Assembly (NCBI GenBank): GCA_963717985.1
Contig: CAVQYC010000003.1
Coordinates: forward strand, 1 to 64,000
From: BOG-1155 sp963717985
GTDB lineage: Bacteria; Desulfobacterota; Syntrophorhabdia; Syntrophorhabdales; WCHB1-27
Direction: 5' to 3'
DNA: 64,000 nt
Shown: piece by piece, positions 7,722 to 16,505 of the stretch
Position numbering within the stretch: the stretch's first letter is position 1
Layout of the letters: every line of letters starts with the position of its first letter
Made by a program: the position numbers and the translations under genes
Notes under the pieces: model-generated
Databases searched by the model: none
What the model was told of the DNA's origin: nothing
The model's input: only the letters and a program-made list of their open reading frames with translations

Positions 7722-10700
7722 TTAGCTTCTACCCTGCAGATAGTCTATCATGGGCTGTGTGACGAGGGGCACCACGTCACCGATCATGTGCGGCATCAGC
7801 TCTTCCATAACCTTTGGCATCAGTTCGGGCATCTGCTCCCGCATATAATCGGGCATTTCTATCCTATCTCCCACCCGGGAAAGCATAGTAGACATCACTT
7901 TAGGCATCATCATGGGCAGTAGTCTGGGAAAGAGAATTGGAAACATGGGTTTCATCAGGTTGAGAGCGCCCGGGATTTTCCCCATTACGCGCATCATCGG
8001 TCCCATGCCGAAGGGCATGGCGTCGATAAGCTCCGGCCACATGGTGCCCATAAGATCGGCGAAACCCCGGGGAGTCATCAACGTGATCATGCCATCGAAG
8101 ACGGCCCACTGTTTCAACGCCTCGGGATGAGGGTTGGGGAACTCATAACCGAGTGCAGAGGCAGCGAAATGGGCGAGGTCCTGGACTTCAACGGGCGACT
8201 TCTTCTTGTCGGCCGCTACCCTGAGTTGAAATTCGCAGCATGGGCAAAGGGCGAGCAGTTTCTCGGCGCCCACTTCGGCAGCCTCATCCAACCTTGTCTT
8301 GCCGATCACGGCGGCAACCGGCGGATCCTTTATCAGCGTAAGAACGCTTCCGCAGCAATGTGCCTCTTCGCGGTTATAGGCCATTTCCACGAAATCGACA
8401 TTCGGGATGGCCTTGATTAGCTGTCGCGGAGGCTCATAGATGCCGGAAGCCCTTCCGATATGGCAGGAGTCATGCCACGTGACCCTTACGTGGGGTTTGC
8501 CGCCATTCGTCGGGAACTTAAACTCTCCGGATTCGATCTTCTCTGCAATTACTTCGCTGTAATGTTTGGAGGTGATGTTGAAGGCCAGGTCAAGCTTCTT
8601 TGCCCAGATGGAATAGACCTGGCGCCACATCATGTTGCATGCGGGACACGAGGTAATAACCGTGCTGACGCCGGCATGATTCATGACCTGGATGTTACGC
8701 TTCACCATCTCGGCAAAAAGATCCCATTTTCCCGCAACGAGCATGGGTATCCCACAGCAATTCTCTTTCTGACCTACATAGGTAAAGTCCACACCCGCAG
8801 CATCGAGGAGACGAACGCTTGCCATGGCGATGTCGTTCTCAACGTAACTCGCCGTGCAACCGGCAAAATAGGCGATATTCGACTTGTGTCCGGGGCCGTG
8901 CTTCTCTTTGAGATCTTCAGGGAACCAGGCATCGCGCATCTTGCGATAACCGGCCCAGATGTTTCCCTCCTTATCGAGGGCTGCTCCCATCATTTCGAAG
9001 GGCGGGAAGGTCATTTCCTTGTTTTCGTGAACGAGAAGTCCCCGGAGTTTCATCCATGAAGACTCAATAGGTAACGACGCGGAGCAGCGGGTATCGCAGA
9101 GCTCGCAGGTCGTACAGACCAGCATGGTGTCGACCATCTTCTGGTCCCACTTTTCGCGACCTTCCATGTACTCCCTGAGCCAATACCACTTGCCCCGGGG
9201 ACTCTGGCTTTCCCAGCCGCGGCCGTAGAACTGATCGCACTCTTCGACACAATATCCGCACTGGGAGCACACATAGGCATACCAGGCCACGTCCGCGGGA
9301 ATACCACGAACCGCATGGGTAGGCCGTTCTCCGATGTCCACCGAAGCACTGTTCCCGAAAGGACGAACAAACGGTTCGACAAACCCTGCGGCGCCGATAG
9401 CCCTTGCGGCAAACATGGGCTTTAAGACCTTGCCGGGATTGAATAAGGAGTGAGGGTCCACTTCCCTCTTGAAGGCCCTCAGGCGCTTCAGACAGTCTTT
9501 TCCCATGATTCTCTCCGCCTCTCCGGCGAGGTAGAGACCGGTTGAGTAGGCCCGTCCTCCGTGCTTCTTGGCTATTTTGATGATGGTGAGGACTAGGCCG
9601 AAGACGAAGTTAAAACTGAACTTCCGCTGATCACTCGGGATAAACCCGAGGAGCACGACCTCAGGTTTACCGTCGATCCCATCGCGGATGACGACTCCTT
9701 CCTTTACCAGAGGCTGTCGTATCTTTTGTTCGATCTCGTCCAACGCGTCGCCGATGGAAGAGAGGGGAATAACGACTTCCGCGGGAACAAGGCTGGGGCC
9801 GAGTCGCTTGACGACCATGAGCTTGAATCGATTAGCCCATTCGTGGCGAGCGATCTCGTCGTCCAGCAGTCGTGAATGGGCTGATTTCATCACTTCGCCC
9901 AGTTGCTTCATGACCTCATCCCGATCTTTCCGTCTGAACGCAAGGGTCGTGATGTAGGTTGCCGGCAGATGGACTGGCTCCTCCGCGGAGTGGCCGTTGT
10001 GCTCGGAAAGGGGTGTTCGGTTCTTCAACTCCGCCATCTTCGGATTGATAAACACGAGTGACCAGATGGGCATACGCCTGTCGACAATGGCCTGGGCCAA
10101 TCCTTGGAGGTCATGGGCTCTTGGGGAGCTGATTGCAACCACATCCAGACTCTCCAGGGGTTGAACACGTATAGTCACCTCACTTATGAAACCGGTGGTG
10201 CCCTCCGCATCCGCCACAAGATCCAGGTCGGTACCCGCAAAATCACGAATTTTGCCGTCCGGCATTACCACTCTGGCGCTCAACACGTTCTCTTTGAACC
10301 AGCCTGCCTCGAAGGAGCCGATTCCGGCGCCTCCCTGGGCAAGCCATCCACCGACGGTGGACGAAGGGTAACTGGTAGGGTAGAGTCTCAGGGTCAGGTT
10401 GTGTGTGGCAAGCTCGCGGTCAAGCTTTTCCCAGAGAACGCCTCCCTGGACCTTCGCCGTAAGAGCCGATGGATCAACCTGGATGATGGTGTTCATCCGG
10501 AAGAAATCGACGACTAGGCCCGCTTTTACCGGCAGAACGCCGCCATAGCCTGACGATGCTTTACCTCTGGGAGTGAGAGGAATGCCTCTCTTCCGGGCCC
10601 ACTTCACCAACTCCACCAACTCTCGTTCGCTTTCTGGTTGAACAACAGCGTCCGGTATAGTCTTTCCGATGAGCGGCTTGAAAAGGCTCGGGAAGACCGC

Positions 10701-10802
10701 GATGTCGTGTCCGTAAATTTTTCTTTCGACCCGGTCGAAAGAGACCCGGTTTCCAAAGGCAGTTTCAAGATAGGAACGATCCTTTCCTTTGAGCTTCGTC
10801 AT
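7722..10802 (-). CDS. fused FAD-linked oxidase / Fe-S oxidoreductase with Met-rich tail
   Basis: A 1026-residue cytoplasmic dehydrogenase of the GlcD/lactate-dehydrogenase type fused to its electron-transfer partner. Residues about 35-220 form the FAD-binding type 4 domain (PRGKASSGYGGVLPV; SSTVGGWLAQGGAGIGSFEAG). About 230-480 is the FAD-oxidase C-terminal domain. About 505-590 holds a ferredoxin-like pair (CSQCGYCVEECD; CTTCELCDTRC; each lacks the fully canonical fourth spacing). About 640-900 has two CCG domains (ENCCGIPM; AHCCGS) as in heterodisulfide-reductase-like subunits. The last 127 residues contain 24 methionines in a repeating MPxLMPKVM-like pattern that the family core does not need. 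The substrate is unknown; a 2-hydroxyacid is the usual guess. No other subunit is adjacent. An ArsR regulator lies upstream on the same strand, 212 bases away. Confidence 0.85.
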   Translation of the reverse strand: MTKLKGKDRSYLETAFGNRVSFDRVERKIYGHDIAVFPSLFKPLIGKTIPDAVVQPESERELVELVKWARKRGIPLTPRGKASSGYGGVLPVKAGLVVDFFRMNTIIQVDPSALTAKVQGGVLWEKLDRELATHNLTLRLYPTSYPSSTVGGWLAQGGAGIGSFEAGWFKENVLSARVVMPDGKIRDFAGTDLDLVADAEGTTGFISEVTIRVQPLESLDVVAISSPRAHDLQGLAQAIVDRRMPIWSLVFINPKMAELKNRTPLSEHNGHSAEEPVHLPATYITTLAFRRKDRDEVMKQLGEVMKSAHSRLLDDEIARHEWANRFKLMVVKRLGPSLVPAEVVIPLSSIGDALDEIEQKIRQPLVKEGVVIRDGIDGKPEVVLLGFIPSDQRKFSFNFVFGLVLTIIKIAKKHGGRAYSTGLYLAGEAERIMGKDCLKRLRAFKREVDPHSLFNPGKVLKPMFAARAIGAAGFVEPFVRPFGNSASVDIGERPTHAVRGIPADVAWYAYVCSQCGYCVEECDQFYGRGWESQSPRGKWYWLREYMEGREKWDQKMVDTMLVCTTCELCDTRCSASLPIESSWMKLRGLLVHENKEMTFPPFEMMGAALDKEGNIWAGYRKMRDAWFPEDLKEKHGPGHKSNIAYFAGCTASYVENDIAMASVRLLDAAGVDFTYVGQKENCCGIPMLVAGKWDLFAEMVKRNIQVMNHAGVSTVITSCPACNMMWRQVYSIWAKKLDLAFNITSKHYSEVIAEKIESGEFKFPTNGGKPHVRVTWHDSCHIGRASGIYEPPRQLIKAIPNVDFVEMAYNREEAHCCGSVLTLIKDPPVAAVIGKTRLDEAAEVGAEKLLALCPCCEFQLRVAADKKKSPVEVQDLAHFAASALGYEFPNPHPEALKQWAVFDGMITLMTPRGFADLMGTMWPELIDAMPFGMGPMMRVMGKIPGALNLMKPMFPILFPRLLPMMMPKVMSTMLSRVGDRIEMPDYMREQMPELMPKVMEELMPHMIGDVVPLVTQPMIDYLQGRS

Positions 10803-11014
10803 AAAATACCCCCGTCAAAATGTATCAGCAGAATGATTATAACAGTTTATTTTAGAAGTTTCAATATATCGAAACCGTATCTCAAGGTAAACCGTACGAC
10901 GTCCCGGGCACTATTTTCTTTAGCCTTTGCCGATTAACTGTCAGCGACGCCGAGAATAGTTTCACCCCTCGTAGATAGTAAATTCACCACGCGAAGAAAA
11001 CTTTCCGGGAGAGA

Positions 11015-11425
11015 CTAAGGCGTCTCCTTGACACCTCGAATATTTATTGAAAGAGCCTCCTGGCCTGCAAGCAGGGTCAATAGAACTTCGCGCATGATCG
11101 AGCAGGCTTCCGTGATTTTTGGCGATGCAAGACGGTAGAAGATAGCGGTGCCTTCACGTCTGGAGATAATGAGGCCTTTCTGTCGCATGATAGAGAGGTG
11201 CTGCGAGACATTAGCCTTCGGTATGCCCATGGCTCGGACTATTTCCCCCACCGACAGTTCTCCGTTCTTCAAAAGGTTGACTATCTGCAGTCTCTTGGGG
11301 TTGGCCATGATTTGGCAGATCTCGGCTTGCAATTCAAACACCCTAAGATCGGCTTTCGATTGCTGAGGTGCTTCGTGTATTCGAATCATCGAACCTATTT
11401 TAACTACCGTCGGCCGCTCTGTCAA
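11015..11425 (-). CDS. ArsR-family winged-helix transcriptional regulator
   Basis: A 136-residue DNA-binding regulator. The winged-helix core is clear: ICQIMANPKRLQIVNLLKNG, then the recognition helix region IPKANVSQHLSIMRQKGLI and the wing SRREGTAIFYRLAS. No cysteine pair typical of metal sensors (such as ELCVCD) is present, so it may sense something other than arsenite or be a thiol/redox-type member; a single Cys occurs in EICQIM and another near ITEACSIM. The start could be the first ATG or the Met at residue 13 (MIRIHEAP). It is divergent from an HMA remnant and a tiny membrane protein, and upstream of the FAD/Fe-S oxidoreductase. Either could be its target. Confidence 0.88.
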   Translation of the reverse strand: MTERPTVVKIGSMIRIHEAPQQSKADLRVFELQAEICQIMANPKRLQIVNLLKNGELSVGEIVRAMGIPKANVSQHLSIMRQKGLIISRREGTAIFYRLASPKITEACSIMREVLLTLLAGQEALSINIRGVKETP

Positions 11426-11442
11426 GAAAACTTTTGAGAGAT

Positions 11443-11577
11443 GTGAAGAGTTTATCCCTCATGATAGAGTCCCTGGTAGAGGTAGGCACAGCCACAATCA
11501 CTTACGATGAATCGCGCCTCGGGAAAGAAGATTTGAAGAAGGCAGTTGAAGAAGCGGGCTATAAAGTATTAGACTAG
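11443..11577 (+). pseudogene. C-terminal remnant of a heavy-metal-associated (HMA) domain
   Basis: Read from GTG 11443 or ATG 11461, this gives VEVGTATITYDESRLGKEDL followed by KKAVEEAGYKVLD. That is the second half of an HMA/copper-chaperone fold (beta strand, helix, ..EAGY.V). The first half with the metal-binding CXXC is missing, and the upstream sequence runs into the ArsR promoter region. It is therefore a fragment rather than a working chaperone. Confidence 0.55.
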
Positions 11578-11602
11578 GCGTAAGGACTCAAAGGAGAGCT
11601 AC

Positions 11603-11692
11603 ATGAAGGAGTTGGTCGTCGTTATTGCAATCGTAATTGCCTGGTATGTGCTCAACAGATATGTGCTGCCCAGGTTCGGCGTAAGAACCTGA
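11603..11692 (+). CDS. tiny single-helix membrane protein
   Basis: A 29-codon frame preceded by a good ribosome site (AAAGGAGAGCTAC then ATG). It encodes MKELVVVIAIVIAWYVLNRY followed by VLPRFGVRT: one transmembrane helix with a short basic tail. From memory, proteins of this size and pattern (..VLNRYVLPxLGV..) accompany ArsR-controlled permease/thioredoxin cassettes in Deltaproteobacteria, and the neighbours here fit such a cassette after loss of its larger genes. The downstream stretch to 11931 holds a short frame (MNKEWLPWVEIVKRG..) that may be another remnant, and a hairpin at about 11819-11845. Confidence 0.55.
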   Translation: MKELVVVIAIVIAWYVLNRYVLPRFGVRT

Positions 11693-11931
11693 GTGCATCC
11701 CGGCGGGAAGGATTCCTGCAAACGATAGACAGACGCACACTTCCGGTTGGCGAACAGGCTAAGGGAGATGAACAAAGAATGGCTGCCATGGGTGGAAATT
11801 GTCAAAAGGGGAAATAATGAAATGATGAGATTATCTCCTCATTTCTGAAACACCGGAACAGTGATGCGCTGACAATAAGGCAGTAGAGAGTATAGAAACG
11901 AAAAAATAGGGGGTCACAAATTAGTAACCCA

Positions 11932-12570
11932 TCACTCGTCACTATTCCGGACCCCGGTGCCGGCCGTTTTCAATGATCTGATGAACCACTCGAAGATAAT
12001 CTGGGGCAGTCTCTCGGGGCTGATGTTGCCCTTGGGATTATACCAGGCGAAAATCCAATTACACATACCGAGGAGACCGAAGGTGAGGACCGTCAAGGTG
12101 TCTTTGTCAACCGTGGGCCCTATGTATGAGGAGATAGTTCCGGCAATGGCAGCGTAATATTTTTTTTCTTTGGACTTAATCTTCTTAAGTCTGGGTGACG
12201 GCAGGTTATGGGCCTCGTTGAGAATCGTTTTTGCCATATACATATGTTCGCTGTAAGTTTTTACATGCGTGAAGATAATAAGCCGGAGCCTCTCTTCAGG
12301 GTCCTCTACCTTTTCCAGGTCCTCCTGCATATTGTGCAGTACGAAATCCATAAAAGTGGACGAAATAAAGTAGAGGATGTCACACTTGCTTCCGAAATAG
12401 TGGTACATTCCGCCTTTGCTGATTTTCGCCGCCGCTGCAATATCCTCCATAGTTGTCTCAATATAGCCCTTCGCGCTGAAGCATTTGGCGGCAGCCGCGG
12501 CAATCGCCGGCACCTTCTTGTCCGATTTCTGCTGCTCAGCTAGTGCTCGTTTTTTTTTCCCTATTATCAT
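11932..12570 (-). CDS. TetR/AcrR-family transcriptional regulator
   Basis: A 212-residue repressor-type protein. The N-terminal HTH is typical (IAAAAAKCFSAKGYIETTMEDI, then AAAAKISKGGMYHYFGSKCD), and the rest is an all-helical ligand domain with a C-terminal region like fatty-acid/acyl-CoA-responsive TetR members. It lies at the distal end of the glutamate mutase operon on the same strand, separated by a hairpin at 12628-12648. Inference: it may regulate that operon through the palindromes at 18065-18096. The effector is unknown. Confidence 0.9.
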   Translation of the reverse strand: MIIGKKKRALAEQQKSDKKVPAIAAAAAKCFSAKGYIETTMEDIAAAAKISKGGMYHYFGSKCDILYFISSTFMDFVLHNMQEDLEKVEDPEERLRLIIFTHVKTYSEHMYMAKTILNEAHNLPSPRLKKIKSKEKKYYAAIAGTISSYIGPTVDKDTLTVLTFGLLGMCNWIFAWYNPKGNISPERLPQIIFEWFIRSLKTAGTGVRNSDE

Positions 12571-12627
12571 TCCAGAACGCCAACCGGCTCGATCAGTTTA
12601 ACCATTACCTCCCTTGCTGTCAAGAAG

Positions 12628-12648
12628 GCCCGGACAACCAGTCCGGGC
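12628..12648 (-). terminator. hairpin terminator at the end of the glutamate mutase operon
   Basis: GCCCGGAC (12628-12635) and GTCCGGGC (12641-12648) form a perfect 8-bp stem with a five-base loop, about 60 bases beyond the flavoprotein remnant stop. On the minus strand the T-tract is poor, so it may be a weak or rho-assisted terminator. Confidence 0.5.
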
Positions 12649-12709
12649 ATAAAAGCGCTACGCGCTGTTTTATCTCTTCACTCACCTCAAGTTCAAAACT
12701 CGCCACTCC

Positions 12710-13114
12710 TCACCCACTTTTTCCCGCGGCATTGATGCCGGCGATTCGGCCGAAGACGATGCACTCCGGAATTGCATTTCCCCCGAGCCGATTGGCTCCC
12801 TGTACTATGACTTCTACCAACTCGGGCATATTGAAATAGCCCCCACCCCTGAGCGTATCAGCCTTGTGGCGCTCCCAACTGTCTTCGCCGAGGTTGAGCT
12901 TCTGCCTGAGCTGGAGTTTGCTGTCCCAGGAGCAATAGCCCCCTCCGGAGATGAAGGAATTGCCTCCATACCTCCGCATCTTTTCCAGAATAACAACTCC
13001 GGCGCCTGCTCCCGCGGCCTCTGCCGCCGCCGCCAGACCGGCAAAGCCTGAACCCACGATCACGACATCTATCTCCTCGTCCCAGGCGGTCGGCAGTTTT
13101 CGCGTCATCGTCAA
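12710..13114 (-). pseudogene. FAD-dependent fumarate-reductase-like flavoprotein, internally deleted
   Basis: The 134-residue frame joins the two ends of a flavoprotein of the succinate dehydrogenase/fumarate reductase/flavocytochrome c family. Residues 1-105 carry the dinucleotide-binding start VVIVGSGFAGLAAAAEAAGA and the GGNSFISGGGY motif. Residues about 106-134 are the family's C-terminal signature, ANRLGGNAIPECIVFGRIAG. A normal member has some 350 additional residues between them, holding the substrate site and most of the FAD site. The junction falls at ..VEVIVQGA/NRLGG.., where both parental segments plausibly read GA. This looks like a single in-frame deletion, or an assembly collapse. 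It follows the MmgE/PrpD gene by 11 bases, as the last gene of the operon. Confidence 0.75.
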
Positions 13115-13125
13115 AATACCACTCT

Positions 13126-14493
13126 TTATTCCAAGAGGAGCAAAGGAATCAGGCTCCGTACATCGCTCAACGCTTCCAGTTGATCCGCGGCCCGGATGAC
13201 GCTATCCACCTTTTCTTCAGAAAAAGGCTTTGCCGCGAACCTTATGCAATCCCTGAAACGCTGCCTGTGCTCCTCTTCCGACAGAGGTTTCTCCGGGAAA
13301 CCGGGAACGAAATCTATGCTCTTCACATACTCCTTTCCGCTTTTCGTAAGGACCCGCATGTCCAGGGGCGTATGTCCCCGCCGCTTCAGTGCGGGATCGG
13401 AACGCACCTCGACCTTTTCCGCGAGCTTCAGGACCTCCGGGTCCCTGATTGAGGCTTCCTCAAAATGGACCAGCCTTGATGCCTTCCGGATCAGGGCGTT
13501 GGCCACACAATAACGGATACTGAACTGTGCGTTGACTTTGGGGTTGCTACCGATTTGAAAAGGATGGCCTACCAATTTGTAGGTGTAAGGCGGGACGGTG
13601 ATCTCCACACCCTCGATGTCATCGGCCCCAAACCCTTTTTCCCCCATCAGCCCCAGGATCACATCCGTACTTCCCTGGGTAAGCCCGCAGCTCGGGTATT
13701 TCTTGAACACCAGCTTCCGAAGCTCATATGTCGTACCGAGCCCGGAGAGTATCAACTCCTGCGATACCCGGTCCCTGCCGAAAAGGTGGAAATAACCATA
13801 GACGCCTTCGAGGAAGTGTGCCGGTCCCGTAATGCCCCGCGCCGCAAGCCTAGCGCACGTCACGCCCGCCTCCGCAACCCACCCTTCGATCACCCTCACC
13901 GCAAGGGACCCATCCACATTGGCCTGAAAACTCGCCCCGCACTTGTTAAAGGCAAGAGCTAAGGCGTTCCAGGTCTCCCTTTCAGAAAGACGGAATATCT
14001 TCGCGGCCGCCGCGGTTGAGGCGAAGGGCACGCATACCCCCGTGGGATCGAACCCGTCGTATTGGGACTCTTCGAGGTTCAACCTCACCGCAAGCTCCGT
14101 GCCTGCGGTTACGGCTGTCAGGAAGTCTCTCCCGCTGCACCCTCCCGCCAGCTCCGCCGCGGCCAGCGCAGCCGGTATAACGGCTGAACCTATGTGGGCG
14201 CCCGGGGCGAGGGCATCGCAAAAGTCGAGAGCCCGGGCCATTACACCGTTGACAAATGCCGCCTGTTGGGCCGGGACCTTACCTCCGTGGACGAGGATGG
14301 ACGCCTCTGCCTTGCCTCCAAGCTCTTTCGCCAATCCCACGACCGTCTCGCAGCCGTCCGCGAACGCGCCTGCGATTGTCGTTCCAAGGACGGCAAGCAC
14401 CTGGTTCTTGACCAACTTCATGGCCGCTGGCGGCACATCGCTGAAGGTGGCGCCTCGGACAAATTCCACAACCCTTCGCTCACTCTCCATCAT
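13126..14493 (-). CDS. MmgE/PrpD family dehydratase/decarboxylase
   Basis: A 455-residue protein of the MmgE/PrpD fold, which includes 2-methylcitrate dehydratase, cis-aconitate decarboxylase and many uncharacterised members. Family features visible are the N-terminal helix bundle (PPAAMKLVKNQVLAVLGTTI), ALDFCDALAPGAHIGSAVIPAA (the conserved DD..H.G substrate region, here with FCDAL), and FKKYPSCGLTQGSTDVILGL. Length is normal. In this operon it sits after the glutamate mutase genes. It could act on a branched C5 dicarboxylate such as a mesaconate/citramalate-type intermediate, but that is inference. The start is one of two adjacent ATGs after GAAGGTGA. Confidence 0.85.
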   Translation of the reverse strand: MMESERRVVEFVRGATFSDVPPAAMKLVKNQVLAVLGTTIAGAFADGCETVVGLAKELGGKAEASILVHGGKVPAQQAAFVNGVMARALDFCDALAPGAHIGSAVIPAALAAAELAGGCSGRDFLTAVTAGTELAVRLNLEESQYDGFDPTGVCVPFASTAAAAKIFRLSERETWNALALAFNKCGASFQANVDGSLAVRVIEGWVAEAGVTCARLAARGITGPAHFLEGVYGYFHLFGRDRVSQELILSGLGTTYELRKLVFKKYPSCGLTQGSTDVILGLMGEKGFGADDIEGVEITVPPYTYKLVGHPFQIGSNPKVNAQFSIRYCVANALIRKASRLVHFEEASIRDPEVLKLAEKVEVRSDPALKRRGHTPLDMRVLTKSGKEYVKSIDFVPGFPEKPLSEEEHRQRFRDCIRFAAKPFSEEKVDSVIRAADQLEALSDVRSLIPLLLLE

Positions 14494-14570
14494 TCACCTT
14501 CCTTCCGTTTCTATCGACACAACCCACCCCTCTTGAGAACGCGCCCGGCCCCTCACCCGGCTTGCCCGAT

Positions 14571-15986
14571 TTAGAGCGAGGCCGGCCTTAAATACTTCTT
14601 GGCGATCCTCAGGGCCGCAGCCGGAAACGCCTCGGCTAACAACCCTACGCCATAGAGCATGTAATCCCGGTCTATATACGCTTTTGGGGCTTTGGGCTTC
14701 AGGCTCCACGGAGTTTCCGGGCTGAACAGCGCGGACCTGAGAATCCTTTCCGGGTGCAAGCCATACTTAAAGATGCCGCCGGTTCCTATCATATTTTCTG
14801 CGGAGAGCAGGTTTTTCCCGTGCTGGACCATTATCTCGCCGACCACGGAAAATTCTTGTCGAAGAGTTCCGGCATGACGCTGCACGGCCGTTGAAACAGC
14901 GGATTCGGCAAGTACTATATCGACATTGAGCCCGATGTCGCTTGAGGGGACGTGTCCTACATTACGGGACAAGTAGGTGATATGCTGCCCGGCGTCACAT
15001 TCCAGCCCGTTTATCGAGGGAACAAGAGCCCGCAGCCTGGACAGAAATGCGTCGGCGCCGATTAGCTCGTAAATCGTCGGCGCGTTATACCTGATCCCCA
15101 GGTCACCTTCCACCGTCCTTCCTACCCGCAACTCGGGCAGACCTCTGATGACCGTTTGGGGGGTTGCGGGAGAGGGGTCGGCAACGGAATGGATGTTCGT
15201 TGTCGCTCCGCCGACCTCGACGACAACCAGACTGCCTATTCCGGGCTCACCCCCGGCGCCGTCGGCAAGCAATGCCGCCGCCTGCAGCGTCGCTTTCGGT
15301 GTCGGCATGATTGGCGCACCGATGAACGCTTGCGCTTTGTCCAGGCCTTTCGCCTTGGTAATGTGAGAGATGAAAATCTCGCGAATCAGGTTTTGCGCCG
15401 GTTCCACCTCTACCGTTTCGAGGCTCGGCAGCACGTTTTTCGTCGTATAGACCTTCTTGCCCCCTTGCTCCAGGATCTCCCTGACCCTGTCTGTGACCAC
15501 GCGGTTGCCCGCAACCAATATCGGACAACCTATGCGTGACCCGGCAAGCTGGCCCGCATTGTGGATAATGACCTTTTTGTCACCCCCGTCCGTTCCTCCG
15601 CACAGGAGAACGATGTCGCACTTTGCGGATTCTATTTCGTGGACTATCCCTTTGTCGATCTCAAAACCATAGGCACAGACGACTTTTGCACCCGCACCCA
15701 GGCAGGCCCTGCGCGCAGCCTCCAGGGTCAGCTCGGGAACAAGTCCTAGGGCCGCCATCTTCAAACCTCCGGCGGCACTGCTGCTCGCGTACTTGCCCCG
15801 TACTTTCTCTACGCTTACCCCGCATGCGGCGACCAGATCAGAAAGGGCATTGTTTAGTCCGATAGTAATATCCGTATCGACCGTCGTAGGCGCTTGGGCC
15901 CTCCCCAGAATGCGCTCTTTTTCAATATCAACCGCGATTATCTTGGTATAGGTGCTCCCAAAATCCACCAATAGATATGTATTCAT
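14571..15986 (-). CDS. glmL: glutamate mutase reactivating ATPase (MutL/GlmL)
   Basis: A 471-residue protein of the GlmL/MutL family, an actin/Hsp70-fold ATPase that exchanges damaged cobalamin from adenosylcobalamin-dependent glutamate mutase. Visible motifs are the phosphate-1 loop LLVDFGSTYTKIIAVD at the N-terminus, DIVLLCGGTDGGDKK and the second phosphate loop LVVVEVGGATTNIHSV. It is not the mismatch-repair MutL. It directly follows glmS in the operon, 30 bases apart, with a clear GAAAGGAAG ribosome site. Context and family agree, so confidence is high. Confidence 0.9.
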   Translation of the reverse strand: MNTYLLVDFGSTYTKIIAVDIEKERILGRAQAPTTVDTDITIGLNNALSDLVAACGVSVEKVRGKYASSSAAGGLKMAALGLVPELTLEAARRACLGAGAKVVCAYGFEIDKGIVHEIESAKCDIVLLCGGTDGGDKKVIIHNAGQLAGSRIGCPILVAGNRVVTDRVREILEQGGKKVYTTKNVLPSLETVEVEPAQNLIREIFISHITKAKGLDKAQAFIGAPIMPTPKATLQAAALLADGAGGEPGIGSLVVVEVGGATTNIHSVADPSPATPQTVIRGLPELRVGRTVEGDLGIRYNAPTIYELIGADAFLSRLRALVPSINGLECDAGQHITYLSRNVGHVPSSDIGLNVDIVLAESAVSTAVQRHAGTLRQEFSVVGEIMVQHGKNLLSAENMIGTGGIFKYGLHPERILRSALFSPETPWSLKPKAPKAYIDRDYMLYGVGLLAEAFPAAALRIAKKYLRPASL

Positions 15987-16016
15987 CGTTTTTCTTCCTT
16001 TCGGTCTCGAAGCACC

Positions 16017-16451
16017 TTAATCGATGCCCAGATCATTCTTCAAAGCTTGCACCGCTTCACCTGCCGTGCACGTATTTGGGAATGCCCGGTTGAAACCCAT
16101 CTCCCTGAAGCGCCGCTCCACTTCGGGCCAGTTCTTTTCAAGCTCCAGTGGCGCCGCTACGGTGCCGCCCACATACAGGATGATATCTTTAAGGCCTGCC
16201 TCGATGCATTTATTCCGCAGCCCTTCGCAGTCCAGGAGGCCCATTCCGTACATCGACGAAACAAGGATGGCGTCAGCGTCAATTTCAATTGCGGCATTAA
16301 TGAACTCCTGTTGGGGAACGACCGCGCCAAGAAAAGCGACGGTGAACCCGGCGTCCTTGAATGCCTTCTGAAGTACCCATGCACCGATCATGTGGCAGTC
16401 AGACCCTATCGTGCCGATTACAACACTTTTGTTTGCCTCTCTCTTTTCCAT
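16017..16451 (-). CDS. glmS: methylaspartate (glutamate) mutase, small cobalamin-binding subunit
   Basis: The 144-residue S component binds adenosylcobalamin in the base-off/His-on mode. The hallmark DXHXXG motif is D18-C-H20-M-I-G, and the rest of the Rossmann-like B12 fold is present: DADAILVSSMYGMGLLDCEG and LYVGGTVAA. Its partner GlmE is encoded immediately upstream on the same strand, and the reactivase GlmL downstream. Together they interconvert L-glutamate and (2S,3S)-3-methylaspartate. The ribosome site GGAGGAG lies six bases before ATG. Confidence 0.93.
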   Translation of the reverse strand: MEKREANKSVVIGTIGSDCHMIGAWVLQKAFKDAGFTVAFLGAVVPQQEFINAAIEIDADAILVSSMYGMGLLDCEGLRNKCIEAGLKDIILYVGGTVAAPLELEKNWPEVERRFREMGFNRAFPNTCTAGEAVQALKNDLGID

Positions 16452-16505
16452 TTCGTCTCCTCCGCTCGATCAGCCGCATGCGGTGATAAGTCGCGACCAT
16501 ACCCT

